A DNA stretch of 33,559 nucleotides from an uncultured Oscillospiraceae bacterium (GCA_944385365.1 CALWWW010000027.1:1-33559); one strand, 5' to 3'. Positions 15,933 to 24,057 are shown, counted from the stretch's first letter. Program-made: numbers and translations. Notes: generated from the sequence alone by a model not told the origin.

Positions 15933-16800
15933 TTTTACTTCCTAAGAAGAACAGCGCCACGGTACCGGGGCCCGAATGGGCGCCGATGACCGGTCCAATG
16001 GGATTGAGGATAATATTCCGCGTTCCCATCTTCTCCTGAATCAGCTTCTTTACATACTGGGCGTCCTCGATACAGTCGCCGTGGCTGATGAACACCGTCT
16101 GGTTCTCCGGGTCCGTAGCCGTGGCCTCCATCTCCTTGACCAGCTGGTTCAGCGCCGCCTTTCTGCCCCGGACCTTGGTCACGGGAATCAGATGGCCCTC
16201 GTCATCCACATGGAGCACCGGTTTGATTTGCAGCATGGTACCCACCAGCGCCGCCGTGGAAGACACCCGGCCGCCCCGCTTGAGGAAGTGCAGGTCATCC
16301 ACCGTGAACCAATGGCACAGCTGCAGCCGGATGGACAAGGCGTACTCCTTTGTCTCCTCCAGCGTTGCACCGCTCTGCCGCTTTCGGGCCACATGGTAAC
16401 AGAACAAGCCCTCGCCCATGGACGCGCACAGGCTGTCCACCGCTTCAATTTTCCGGTCGGGAAATTCCTCCCGCAGCTCCTCCGCCGCCAGACAGGCCGA
16501 CTGATAGGTGGTGCTCAGTCCCGAGGAAAAGGCCAGAATCAGAATATCCTTGCCCGCCTCCAGATGGGGCCGGGCCAGGTCGCTCCACTGGGCCGGATTG
16601 ACGGCCACCGTGGTGGCCACCTGTCCGTCCCGCAGATTGTCATAAAACACCCGATTGGACAGCTCCCGGTCGTCGGGGTAATTCTGGTAATCCTTGTTGC
16701 CCAGATGGAAAAACATGGGGAACACGTCCAGTTCCAGCTGGGTAATCAGCGCCGGCGACAGGTCGCCGCAGGAGTCGGTGAGAATCTTAAAATCGGCCAT
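15928..16800 (-). CDS. DegV family fatty-acid-binding protein
   Basis: A 290-residue DegV/EDD-fold protein. Family members bind a fatty acid, and related FakB proteins present it to the kinase FakA. The N-terminal FKILTDSCGDLSP and the ILAFSSGLSTTYQSA loop are the ligand-headgroup motifs of the family, and DDLHFLKRGGRVS is the usual mid-region signature. The ATG at 16800 follows GAGGTGG. No fakA is nearby. Its stop codon is provided by the edge of an R1 repeat, so the last residues (SKR) may have been altered by repeat arrival; this is inference. Confidence 0.92.
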   Translation of the reverse strand: MADFKILTDSCGDLSPALITQLELDVFPMFFHLGNKDYQNYPDDRELSNRVFYDNLRDGQVATTVAVNPAQWSDLARPHLEAGKDILILAFSSGLSTTYQSACLAAEELREEFPDRKIEAVDSLCASMGEGLFCYHVARKRQSGATLEETKEYALSIRLQLCHWFTVDDLHFLKRGGRVSSTAALVGTMLQIKPVLHVDDEGHLIPVTKVRGRKAALNQLVKEMEATATDPENQTVFISHGDCIEDAQYVKKLIQEKMGTRNIILNPIGPVIGAHSGPGTVALFFLGSKR

Positions 16801-16864
16801 AGCGCCACCTCGTTCCTTTGATTGTTGAGTTTATGATATAGTATGCCCTGGGGCATGGGTTTTT

Positions 16865-17254
16865 TTACCGGCAAATCTCGCAGAACTCAATGCTTTCGCC
16901 GTCGGGGCCCTCGGTCTTGAAGAACCGGATGCCCTTCTCCCAGAACGGCAGAGATTCAATGCCGTTGGTGGTGATGGGATACCCGGCGTTTTTCACATCG
17001 GCATACAGCTCGTCGATGTTGACGGCATCCAATGCGATGTGATCGATGGCGCCGGCCTTGCCCACGGTGTTGTCGTCCTGCCAGCACTCCAGCACACAGC
17101 TGCCCAGCTTCAGGAAAATCACCGGCACGCCCTCCGGCGTGGCCGTCCGGTGGATAACGGAAAAGCCCAGGCCCTCATAAAAGCGAATGGTATTGTCGAT
17201 GCTTTTCACCGGCATACCGATGTGCTGTAAACCGGTAATATTAGATGTATTCAT
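16865..17254 (-). CDS. VOC (glyoxalase/bleomycin resistance) superfamily protein
   Basis: A 129-residue single vicinal-oxygen-chelate protein with two beta-alpha-beta-beta-beta modules. Possible metal ligands are His11 (LQHIGMPV), Glu56 (CVLECW), His72 (IDHIALD) and Glu123 (SIEFCE), the pattern of metal-dependent members such as lactoylglutathione lyase. The substrate cannot be deduced, and glyoxalase activity is only one option. GGAGGGAT precedes the ATG at 17254. It has its own promoter, divergent from the DUF4349 gene. Confidence 0.88.
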   Translation of the reverse strand: MNTSNITGLQHIGMPVKSIDNTIRFYEGLGFSVIHRTATPEGVPVIFLKLGSCVLECWQDDNTVGKAGAIDHIALDAVNIDELYADVKNAGYPITTNGIESLPFWEKGIRFFKTEGPDGESIEFCEICR

Positions 17255-17276
17255 GTTGCATCCCTCCTATGGGCCA

Positions 17277-17305
17277 AGTATACTACAAACGGGAAAAAGA
17301 TGCAA
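17277..17305 (-). promoter_or_regulatory. Promoter of the VOC gene
   Basis: Minus strand TTGCAT (17300-17305), 17-bp spacer and TATACT (17277-17282), about 25 bp upstream of the VOC protein ATG. Confidence 0.7.
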
Positions 17306-17311
17306 AAAATT

Positions 17312-17338
17312 TTCCGGCGGCTGCAACGTCCGCCGGAA
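17312..17338. other. Inverted repeat between the VOC and DUF4349 genes
   Basis: A perfect 9-bp stem TTCCGGCGG / CCGCCGGAA with loop CTGCAACGT and A/T runs on both sides. It lies between two divergent genes. It could be a terminator remnant or a leader structure for the DUF4349 gene; the sequence does not decide. Confidence 0.4.
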
Positions 17339-17389
17339 TTTTCCGTCTGAAGAGGTGAACGACCAAATCCACCGAAAGGAGATGTCCCT

Positions 17390-18409
17390 ATGAAAAAGCA
17401 ATATCGCATGCTTGCCCTCTTCCTGTCTGTCCTGCTGATGCTCTCCGCCCTGGCGGGCTGCGGGGCCAAAAGCGCCGCCACCGACGCCGCCGCCAGCGAA
17501 ACAGCCTCCAGCACCGGCTCCGCCGCCATGGAAGAAAACGGCATGGCCATGGACATGGGAACCACAGAAGCCGCGCCGGAGGCCCCGGCGGAAAACTCTG
17601 ACACCGGTGATTCCGGCGGCTCCACACCGGCCCAGCTGGACCTGTCGGAGCAGAAAATCATCTACAGCGCCGATGTCACCGTGGAGACATTGGAATTTGA
17701 CAAGGCGTTGGACGCCCTGGATCAGATGATTTCCGAGCTGGGCGGCTTTGCCGAAAGCGCCAACGTCAGCGGCAACAGCCGGTACGACAGCGACGGGACC
17801 GTGCAGATCACCGACCGGGCCGCCTACTACACCATCCGCGTTCCCGCCGACCGGTTCCGGGAGGCATTGGACCGGACCGGCTCCATCGGCAACGTCATCA
17901 GCGCCACCGAGGACGCCCAGAACGTCACCTCCCAGTTTATCGACCAGGAGGCCCGCCAGAACTCCCTGGAGGTCCAGGAGCAGCGGCTGCTGGAGCTGCT
18001 GTCCCAGGCCGCCGATGTGGACACCCTGGTGACCCTGGAAGCCCGGCTGTCGGAGGTCCGGTACGAAATCGAGTCCATCGAGCGCACGCTCCGCAACATG
18101 CAGAATCAGGTGGACTACTCCACCATCACCCTGTCCCTCTATGAGGTGGCCGTCTACACGCCTACGGCATCGGTCCAGCGGACCTTCGGCCAGCGGGTGT
18201 CCGACGCCCTTTCCGGCGGCTGGGCCAACTTCTCCCGCACCATGGAGGACCTGTTTATCGGTATCCTCTATTCCCTGCCCGCCTTGCTGCTGTTGGCCGT
18301 CATCGTCATTGTGGCTGTGGTGGTAATCCGCCGCGTCCGCCGCAAGCGCCATGGGCACCCTCTGCCCCCGGTAGACAAGAACGACAACGATCAGTCCTCC
18401 CAGAACTGA
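17390..18409 (+). CDS. DUF4349 domain membrane lipoprotein
   Basis: A 339-residue surface lipoprotein. The signal peptide ends in the lipobox LAGC with Cys24 as the lipid-modified residue. A low-complexity Ala/Thr/Ser-rich linker runs to about 80. The DUF4349 domain (about 83-265) begins IIYSADVTVETLEFDKAL and includes a long coiled-coil segment (about 185-240). A single membrane helix (about 288-310) is followed by a basic, cytoplasmic tail (RRVRRKRH). The protein is thus tethered at both ends. Function of the family is unknown. AAAGGAGATG precedes the ATG. Its last 19 bp overlap the 3' end of mutY on the other strand. Confidence 0.9.
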   Translation: MKKQYRMLALFLSVLLMLSALAGCGAKSAATDAAASETASSTGSAAMEENGMAMDMGTTEAAPEAPAENSDTGDSGGSTPAQLDLSEQKIIYSADVTVETLEFDKALDALDQMISELGGFAESANVSGNSRYDSDGTVQITDRAAYYTIRVPADRFREALDRTGSIGNVISATEDAQNVTSQFIDQEARQNSLEVQEQRLLELLSQAADVDTLVTLEARLSEVRYEIESIERTLRNMQNQVDYSTITLSLYEVAVYTPTASVQRTFGQRVSDALSGGWANFSRTMEDLFIGILYSLPALLLLAVIVIVAVVVIRRVRRKRHGHPLPPVDKNDNDQSSQN

Positions 18410-19425
18410 CGGAACGCCGTAGGCAGTCCCACTTCCTCCCGGATTTCCTCCGCCGTGACCCAGCGGAACGGCCCCGCCGGTTGGCCGCAGGTCAGATAGA
18501 CGCCGGTCATGTCCCAGCGGACATGGGTAAAAATGTGGGATTTTTCCACCGTCTTCAATAGCTCTTTGGGATGCACCCCCCAGGCGGCCGCCTGATCCAG
18601 CGCCGCCTGGGGGCTTTGTCTGCCGTCCACATGGGGAAAGGCCCACAGACCCGCCAGCAGCCCCGTCTCCGGGCGGCGGGCCACGGCGTATTGGTTACCG
18701 CACCGCAGGAGAAACACCGTTTTTTCCTCCACCCGCCGCTCCTTTTTGGCCGCTTTCACCGGTAATTCCATCTGACAGCCCGTTTCACAGGCCCGGCAGA
18801 AGTCCCGGCAGGGGCAGACATCGCAATGGGGCGCGCCGTTGGGGACGCAGACCGTGGCCCCCAGCTCCATGAGACTTTGGGTGAAGTCGCCGCAGCGGCC
18901 CGCCGGATAGACGGCGGCCAATCGGGCCGCCACGGCTTTTTTCGTTTTGGCGTCGGTGATGGGGTCATAACAGGCATCCACACGGGATGTTACCCGTAAG
19001 ACATTCCCGTCTACCGCCGGGGTGGGCTGTTCAAAGCAGATGGAGCAGATGGCCCCCGCCGTATAATCTCCGATGCCCGCCAGGGACAGGACTTCCTTGT
19101 GGTCAGTGGGAAAGACGCCGCCGTGGTCCTCGATGATCTGCCGGGCGGCTTTCTGGAGATTCCGCACCCGTGTGTAATACCCAAGGCCCTCCCACAGCTT
19201 GTGGAGCAGGTCCGGCTCGGCCTGGGCCAATGCGTCCACGGTGGGCAGGGCGTCGAGAAACCGCAGATAGTACCCTTTGACCGCTTCCACGCGGGTCTGC
19301 TGCAGCATGATTTCCGACAGCCAGACGTGGTACGGCTCCCGGTCCCGCCGCCAGGGCAGGTCCCGCCGGTGGGACTGGTACCAATCGGGCAGCACCTGGG
19401 CCAGCTTCAAAAATCGTTCTTCCAT
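18391..19425 (-). CDS. mutY: A/G-specific adenine DNA glycosylase MutY
   Basis: A 344-residue base-excision repair enzyme removing adenine opposite 8-oxoguanine. The catalytic Glu38 lies in WLSEIMLQQTRV, and the helix-hairpin-helix LAGIGDYTAGAI (115-126) precedes Asp139 in AVDGNV. Iron-sulfur cysteines are C193, C201, C204 and C210, with seven rather than the E. coli six residues between the first two. The C-terminal NUDIX-like 8-oxoG reader domain (about 230-344) includes the HIFTHVRWDM strand. The ATG at 19425 has an AGGAGG site. It converges on and overlaps the DUF4349 gene. Confidence 0.96.
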   Translation of the reverse strand: MEERFLKLAQVLPDWYQSHRRDLPWRRDREPYHVWLSEIMLQQTRVEAVKGYYLRFLDALPTVDALAQAEPDLLHKLWEGLGYYTRVRNLQKAARQIIEDHGGVFPTDHKEVLSLAGIGDYTAGAICSICFEQPTPAVDGNVLRVTSRVDACYDPITDAKTKKAVAARLAAVYPAGRCGDFTQSLMELGATVCVPNGAPHCDVCPCRDFCRACETGCQMELPVKAAKKERRVEEKTVFLLRCGNQYAVARRPETGLLAGLWAFPHVDGRQSPQAALDQAAAWGVHPKELLKTVEKSHIFTHVRWDMTGVYLTCGQPAGPFRWVTAEEIREEVGLPTAFRQFWED

Positions 19426-19486
19426 GAACGCCTCCTATCCAAACCAAATCTTAACAGATTTCCTATATCCTTTTCACACAGCATGG

Positions 19487-19516
19487 AGTATAATACAGAC
19501 TGGCTTGGTATGACAA
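19487..19516 (-). promoter_or_regulatory. Promoter of mutY
   Basis: Minus strand TTGTCA (19511-19516), 18-bp spacer and TATACT (19487-19492), about 60 bp upstream of the mutY ATG. A plus-strand TATAAT (19489-19494) overlaps it and may serve the divergent phosphodiesterase gene, but no good -35 box is visible for that. Confidence 0.55.
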
Positions 19517-19544
19517 GACCTTTTTTAAAGGATGGGAACGCTGT

Positions 19545-20363
19545 ATGGCGGTTTTTTCCGGTTTGTTCTATGGGCTTTTGGCCCTGATTCTCCTATATCT
19601 GCTGCTGTTGCGGTGTAAACGGCGGCTGCGCCGCTGGCCCCTGCTGACCCAGTACCGTTACGCCCACCGGGGGCTCCACGACGAAGCGGCGGGCATCCCC
19701 GAAAATTCCCTGACGGCCTTTTGCCGGGCCGCTGAGATGGGTTACGGTGCGGAACTGGACGTGCATTTGACGCGGGACGGCCATCTGGTTGTGATTCACG
19801 ACAGCGATCTGACCCGCCTGTGCGGCGTGTCTCGGCAGGTGGAGGACCTGACGGCGGCGGAGCTGTCCGGCCTGCGGCTGCGGGGCACGGAGGAACCCAT
19901 TCCCTTTCTGGAACAGGTGCTACCCCTGTTCGCGGACCGGCAGCCGCTGGTGATTGAAATGAAGGTTGTGCGAAACAGCGTCCAGCTGGTGGATGCCCTG
20001 TGCGCGGCGTTGGAGGGCTACCGGGGCGATTACTGTATAGAGTGCTTTGACCCCTGGGCGCTGTACGTTCTGCGGCTGCGCCGTCCCGATTGTATCCGGG
20101 GGCAGTTGTCGAAAAAGTTTGCCGGAGATCGGAACGTTCACCCGCTCCTGGGCTTTCTGGCGGGAAATCTGCTGTTGAATTGGCTGTCCAAACCGGATTT
20201 TATCGCGTATCGCTATGAGGACCGGCGGAACCTCAGTCTGCGGCTGTGCCGGAAGCTGTACCGGGTCCAGGAATTCAGTTGGACCATCACCGACGCGCAG
20301 CAGCAGAAACAGGCCGAGGAAGACGGCGCAACCATCATTTTTGAGGGATTCCTCCCCCAGTAA
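19545..20363 (+). CDS. Membrane-anchored glycerophosphodiester phosphodiesterase
   Basis: A 272-residue GDPD-family enzyme hydrolysing glycerophosphodiesters to glycerol 3-phosphate and an alcohol. An N-terminal membrane helix (about 5-22) is followed by a basic stretch. Catalytic and metal residues are in place: His41-Arg42 (AHRG), Glu53-Asn54, Glu70 and Asp72 (AELDVH) and His85 (VIHDSDLTRL). IECFDPWAL and the final GATIIFEGF match the TIM-barrel end. The ATG at 19545 has only a weak AAAGGAT site. R1 copy D begins 4 bp after the stop. Substrate could be phospholipid or teichoic acid degradation products. Confidence 0.93.
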   Translation: MAVFSGLFYGLLALILLYLLLLRCKRRLRRWPLLTQYRYAHRGLHDEAAGIPENSLTAFCRAAEMGYGAELDVHLTRDGHLVVIHDSDLTRLCGVSRQVEDLTAAELSGLRLRGTEEPIPFLEQVLPLFADRQPLVIEMKVVRNSVQLVDALCAALEGYRGDYCIECFDPWALYVLRLRRPDCIRGQLSKKFAGDRNVHPLLGFLAGNLLLNWLSKPDFIAYRYEDRRNLSLRLCRKLYRVQEFSWTITDAQQQKQAEEDGATIIFEGFLPQ

Positions 20364-20367
20364 AAAA

Positions 20368-20715
20368 GATAAAAGTTTTACTCGATTTTTTCTTGTGAGG
20401 GCCACCCACCGTCCGTGTGTCTGCGGTGCTCGCCGGGCCTTTTCCGCCATGCCTGCGGTGTGGCTTCTTGCCATACATCCAGTATGGCTGCAAAGCCGCA
20501 CCTTGGCCTGACGAAAAATTCCTCGCCGACCACTCTTGCCAATGAACGGCGGGCAGCCCAAAATCGCGGAGTCCAGGGGGCAGCGCCCCCGGTCGCGCCG
20601 CGCACGGCGCGAAACACCCCAGCGTCCCAAAGCGCCATCCGCAGATGGCGCAATCCCTGGCAAAGCCGAAGGCCGCCGTTCCCACCCCACCGCGGGTGGC
20701 GGACGGCGGCCTTTT
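20368..20715 (+). repeat. R1 multi-hairpin repeat, copy D (long form, one module)
   Basis: Starts 4 bp after the phosphodiesterase stop with GATAAAAGTTTTACTCG. After CGATTTTTTC a block of about 170 bp (20392-20562) interrupts the first hairpin at its apex. AAAATCG then resumes, followed by CCAGGGGGC-AGC-GCCCCCGG, a single module (CGCGCCG-CGCA-CGGCGCG), GCGCCATC-CGCA-GATGGCGC and a final GGCCGCCGT/GGACGGCGGCC hairpin followed by TTTTT. The insert has its own nested stem, GGTGTGGCTT with AAAGCCGCACC around GCCATAC-ATCCA-GTATGGC. Confidence 0.9.
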
Positions 20716-20727
20716 TGGTACCCCCAC

Positions 20728-20995
20728 CGTAGGGCGCGGCATCCTTGACGCGCCCACACCGCATTCCATCCGAGGCCGTCAGGGATGCCGGCCCCTACGC
20801 CGGTGCTGGTCGGCGGTGCGGTGCAGCGGCGGGACACATAGGTCCCGCCCTACGAACCATGTCGGCAGTTCGTCTGGGAATGTAGGGGACGATGCCCACA
20901 TCGTCCCGGCAGTACCCGGCACCATTTTTCCGTGCATGGCGGCGCAATCGTACCCGGTACCGGCGGCGGGGGCAAGCCCCCACCCTACGGAGTGG
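20728..20995. repeat. R2 CGTAGGG-type hairpin repeats
   Basis: Contains a GCATCCTTGA hairpin and its inverted partner GTCAGGGATGCCGGCCCC, GGCGGGAC-ACATAG-GTCCCGCC, GGGACGATG-CCCA-CATCGTCCC and GGCGGGGG-CAAG-CCCCCACC, with CGTAGGG or CCCTACG anchors. The segment to about 21070 holds no gene. Confidence 0.85.
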
Positions 20996-21092
20996 AACCC
21001 ATCGGTTTTGACAACAGAACAGCATTCCCCCGCCTTTTTTGATAAAATCCAAAAAAAGATTGAGTGTTTTTCCAATTTGCGTTGTACTATAG

Positions 21093-21104
21093 ATGACCGG
21101 TCAT
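21093..21104. promoter_or_regulatory. 12-bp palindrome at the sigma factor promoter
   Basis: ATGACCGGTCAT is a perfect palindrome placed 26 bp before the TTG start, just after a TACTAT (21085-21090) that may be the -10 box. The position suits an operator or a transcript-start element. The -35 box is not clear. Confidence 0.45.
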
Positions 21105-21129
21105 GATACACAGGAAAGGAGGAGGCCCT

Positions 21130-21666
21130 TTGAACGATGAACGAACCATTCAAGCCATTGCCGCCCGGGACGAACGGGCCATTCGCCGTGTGATGGACCA
21201 ATACAGCCGGCTCCTGTGGTCCGTGGCCGGAGGGATTCTACAAGGCGTGGGCACGGAGGAGGATTTGGAGGAATGCGTGGCCGATGTGTATGTCTTCCTC
21301 TGGATGCACCCGGAGAAATTCGACCCCCTGCGGGGCAGTCTCAAAAGCTATCTGGCCATGGTGGCCCGCAGCCGGGCCCTGAACCGCCGCCGCCAGCTGA
21401 CGCGGCAGGACGCCTTGCCCCTGGAAGAGCTGTCCCCGTCCCAGGAACCGGCGGCGGAAGACCCGGACCGGACCGGGCCGCCGGACGAAGCCCTGCACCA
21501 TGCCATGAACGCCCTGGGGGAACCGGACCGGGAATTGTTGGTCCGGCGGTACTACTACGACCAGAAGCCAAAAGAAATCGCGGCGGTGCTGCGTCTGCCG
21601 GTAAAGCAGATCGAAAACCGTCTTTACCGCGCCAAGCGCTTTCTGCGCGACCGGCTCACCTTTTAA
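21130..21666 (+). CDS. ECF-type sigma-70 family RNA polymerase sigma factor
   Basis: A 178-residue alternative sigma factor with only regions 2 and 4. Region 2 covers about 5-85 (DERAIRRVMDQYSRLLWSVA, then DLEECVADVYVFLWMHPEKF and SYLAMVARSRALNRRR). Region 4 covers about 125-178 (LGEPDRELLVRRYYYDQ, then KEIAAVLRLPVKQIENRLYR). The best start is TTG at 21130, 7 nt after AAAGGAGG (21115-21122); an in-frame ATG at 21103 lies upstream of that ribosome site. The next gene, 15 bp downstream, encodes a single-pass membrane protein, the typical place for an anti-sigma factor. Expected to direct expression of a surface-stress regulon; the target promoter is unknown. Confidence 0.9.
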   Translation: MNDERTIQAIAARDERAIRRVMDQYSRLLWSVAGGILQGVGTEEDLEECVADVYVFLWMHPEKFDPLRGSLKSYLAMVARSRALNRRRQLTRQDALPLEELSPSQEPAAEDPDRTGPPDEALHHAMNALGEPDRELLVRRYYYDQKPKEIAAVLRLPVKQIENRLYRAKRFLRDRLTF

Positions 21667-21681
21667 ACAGGAGGTATCCCC

Positions 21682-23652
21682 ATGAAACCGGAAAACCTGG
21701 TACATATTCGAGAGATTTTTGAAGAAAAGACCGGTGTGACCCTGTCCCCTGCCCGGCCCGCTGTCCGTCCCCTGCGTCGGGCGGCGCTGACCGTGGCCGC
21801 CGTCGTCTGCTGTCTGGGGGTCACGGCCCTGGCCGCCAACGGGCTGACCAACGGCGCGCTGATGCAGTTTTTCCAATCCACCGACACGTTCCATGTGGAA
21901 CGAACGCCGGTAGATACGTCTGTACCCCTCAGCCATGCGCCGGAGGGCACCGCCGCGGATGCAGTCCCGGATACAAAAGAACAGGTCAACGGCATCCTGA
22001 TGCAGTTTTTCCAGTCCGGCGGCGCGTTTGGGAATGAGGGCACACCGGAAGATGTGACTGCCCCCCTCAGCAAAGACCAGCTTTTGACCATCGACCGCCA
22101 CACCACGATAATCGGTCAGAGCCACACCGTAAACGGCACCACGGTCACCTTGCAGGCCGTCACCGCCGCCGCCACCGGCCACGACATTCTCACCTACTGC
22201 ACCTTTTCGGTGGAAGCGCCGGACGGGACCTGGACGGAAGCAGACAACGAGGCCCTGGACTTTCAAGAGTATGGCTGTTTGCTGTTTGAAGGAGATACCA
22301 TCCGATATGGCGCCAGCGGCTGGCTCCGCGTTTTGGACGACCCTCAGGGCCGTCCCAATGTCAAAACTGCTGTTATGGCTTTTATCATTCATGCCCATGG
22401 CGACAACAGCAGTGTACAGCTGCAAGTAACGCTGAATAACTTTCGGATTTTTGAGCGTTACTTGGAAAACGATGAGTGGAAGCGTAATATGGAGTACATC
22501 ACAGAGGGTTCCTGGCAGTTTACACTGCCGCTGGAACTTCCAACAGGGATTTCTCTGCTGGATGCCCCCATCACGCTGAACAGCGGCACCATGACCCTCC
22601 AGAGTTTGGAATTGACGCCCCTGGGCGGCAGCTTCACCATCACCGACATCAACCTGCCCAACGTGGAATGGCAGCCGGAACGGGTGGTCTTTTCCGATGG
22701 CAGCGCTGTGGATATTAACATGGATGGCGGCATACTGGACGAGGAGCACATGCTCCACTACAATTCTTTCACCCTTGCCGCCCCCACGGACCTGACCAAC
22801 GCCGTAGCCCTGGAATTTGCCGACGGCACCCGCGTCGAGATCCCGCACGACCCCTCCGAAGCCACCCAGCAAACGCAGGCCGAATCGCCCAATGAATCCC
22901 AGCGTTTGGACATTGAACAGTTCACCACAACGGTCAATCAGAGTCAGACGGTAGGCGACACCACCATTACCCTCCAGTCCGTCACCGCCGCCGCCGCAAA
23001 CCAGGATAGTATTGTCTATTGCGTCTTTACGGTGGAAGCGCCGGATGGGGCCTGGACGGGAACCAACAATGAATCCCTAGGTTTTGAATGGAGCTATTGC
23101 GAACTAGAGGGCACCGCCGATGCCGACGGAAATGTGCAATGGCTGGAGGTCCAGGATGACCCCCAGGGCCGTCCCAACGTCAAAACGGTGGTTGCCGGTT
23201 TCCAGATTATCAATCAGGACAGCAGCGGCCAGAAGGAGCTGCACGTCAGTCTGGAAAACTTTTTGATTGGTGCGGAAGACCGAGAAGAATGGCAATATAT
23301 TGCCATGGGACAGTGGGACTTTACGGTTCCCCTGGAGATTCCGTCCGGTCTGTCCCTGGTGGAGGAACCGGTTTCTCTGCTGGATGGACAAATGGAATTG
23401 GTCAGCCTGGGCCTGTCGCCCCTTGGCGGCAGCGTTGTCGCCTACGGCGATGTCTACTACGGCAATCAGTGGCAGCCGAAACAGGTGATTTTTGCCGACG
23501 GCAGCATAGAACCCCTGTATGCCACGTCCGGTCCCACTCTGGACGGGGACACACTGCGTCAATGGCAGGGCTTCACCTTTGCCGCCCCCACGGACCTGAC
23601 CGACGCCGTAGCCGTGGAATTTGCCGACGGCACCCGCATTGATATCCCGTGA
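21682..23652 (+). CDS. Putative anti-sigma membrane protein with duplicated ectodomain
   Basis: A 656-residue single-pass protein. A short cytoplasmic segment (1-33, basic end RPLRRA) is followed by one membrane helix (about 34-52), and the rest should be outside. Two short repeats follow (57-83 and 103-130, both with LMQFFQS and TP.D...PLS), then two long domains of about 250 residues (about 135-393 and 408-656). The long domains share VTLQAVTAAA/ITLQSVTAAA, VEAPDG.W, DDPQGRPNVKT, LTPLGGS/LSPLGGS, and the same ending FAAPTDLT.AVA.EFADGTR. I do not recognise the domain firmly; it resembles DUF4179-type anti-sigma ectodomains. AGGAGG precedes the ATG. An anti-sigma role is inferred from position and topology. 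Confidence 0.8.
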   Translation: MKPENLVHIREIFEEKTGVTLSPARPAVRPLRRAALTVAAVVCCLGVTALAANGLTNGALMQFFQSTDTFHVERTPVDTSVPLSHAPEGTAADAVPDTKEQVNGILMQFFQSGGAFGNEGTPEDVTAPLSKDQLLTIDRHTTIIGQSHTVNGTTVTLQAVTAAATGHDILTYCTFSVEAPDGTWTEADNEALDFQEYGCLLFEGDTIRYGASGWLRVLDDPQGRPNVKTAVMAFIIHAHGDNSSVQLQVTLNNFRIFERYLENDEWKRNMEYITEGSWQFTLPLELPTGISLLDAPITLNSGTMTLQSLELTPLGGSFTITDINLPNVEWQPERVVFSDGSAVDINMDGGILDEEHMLHYNSFTLAAPTDLTNAVALEFADGTRVEIPHDPSEATQQTQAESPNESQRLDIEQFTTTVNQSQTVGDTTITLQSVTAAAANQDSIVYCVFTVEAPDGAWTGTNNESLGFEWSYCELEGTADADGNVQWLEVQDDPQGRPNVKTVVAGFQIINQDSSGQKELHVSLENFLIGAEDREEWQYIAMGQWDFTVPLEIPSGLSLVEEPVSLLDGQMELVSLGLSPLGGSVVAYGDVYYGNQWQPKQVIFADGSIEPLYATSGPTLDGDTLRQWQGFTFAAPTDLTDAVAVEFADGTRIDIP

Positions 23653-23681
23653 GTACAGCTCACGCCCTGTCAGTGTATCCA

Positions 23682-24057
23682 AAAAGGCCGCCGTCCGCCA
23701 CCCGCTATGGGGTGGGGACGGCGGCCTTCGGCTTCGCCGGGGATTGCGCCATCTGCGGATGGCGCTTTGGGACAATTGGGGAGTTCGCCCGCTGCGGCGG
23801 GCGGGAATTTCGCGTCGTGCGCGGCGCGACCGGGGGCGCTGCCCCCTGGACCCCTGCGATTTTGGGCTGTCCGCCGTTCGTTGGCAAGAGTGGTCGGCGT
23901 GGAATTTTGCGTCAGGCCAAGGTGTGGCTTTGCAGCCATACTGGATGTATGGCAAGAAGCCACACCGCAGGCATGGCGGAAAAGGCCCGGCGAGCACCGC
24001 AGACACACGGACGGTGGGCGGCCCTCACAAGAAAAAAATCGAGTAAAACTTTTTATC
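23682..24057 (-). repeat. R1 multi-hairpin repeat, copy E (long form, two modules)
   Basis: Read on the minus strand from the pncB stop: the TGA is followed at once by TAAAAAGTTTTACTCG, so the element's GATAAAA edge overlaps the stop codon. The apical insert lies at about 23866-24030 and has a perfect nested stem (GGTGTGGCTT with AAGCCACACC). Next come CCAGGGGGC-AGC-GCCCCCGG, a module with one mismatch (CGCGCCG-CGCA-CGACGCG), module CGCCCGC-CGCA-GCGGGCG, GCGCCATC-CGCA-GATGGCGC, and the AAGGCCGCCGTCC final hairpin, 30 bp from the stop of the convergent membrane protein gene. Confidence 0.9.

Noticed and set aside
16843-16866. Terminator between the DegV and VOC genes
   Set aside because: ATGCCC/GGGCAT leaves a loop of only two bases, and the T-run lies on the plus strand, away from both minus-strand genes.
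23704-24040. Protein-coding frames inside long-form R1 copies
   Set aside because: Frames of about 100-150 residues appear in copies D, E and F on both strands, but they shift between copies, and substitutions preserve stems, not codons.
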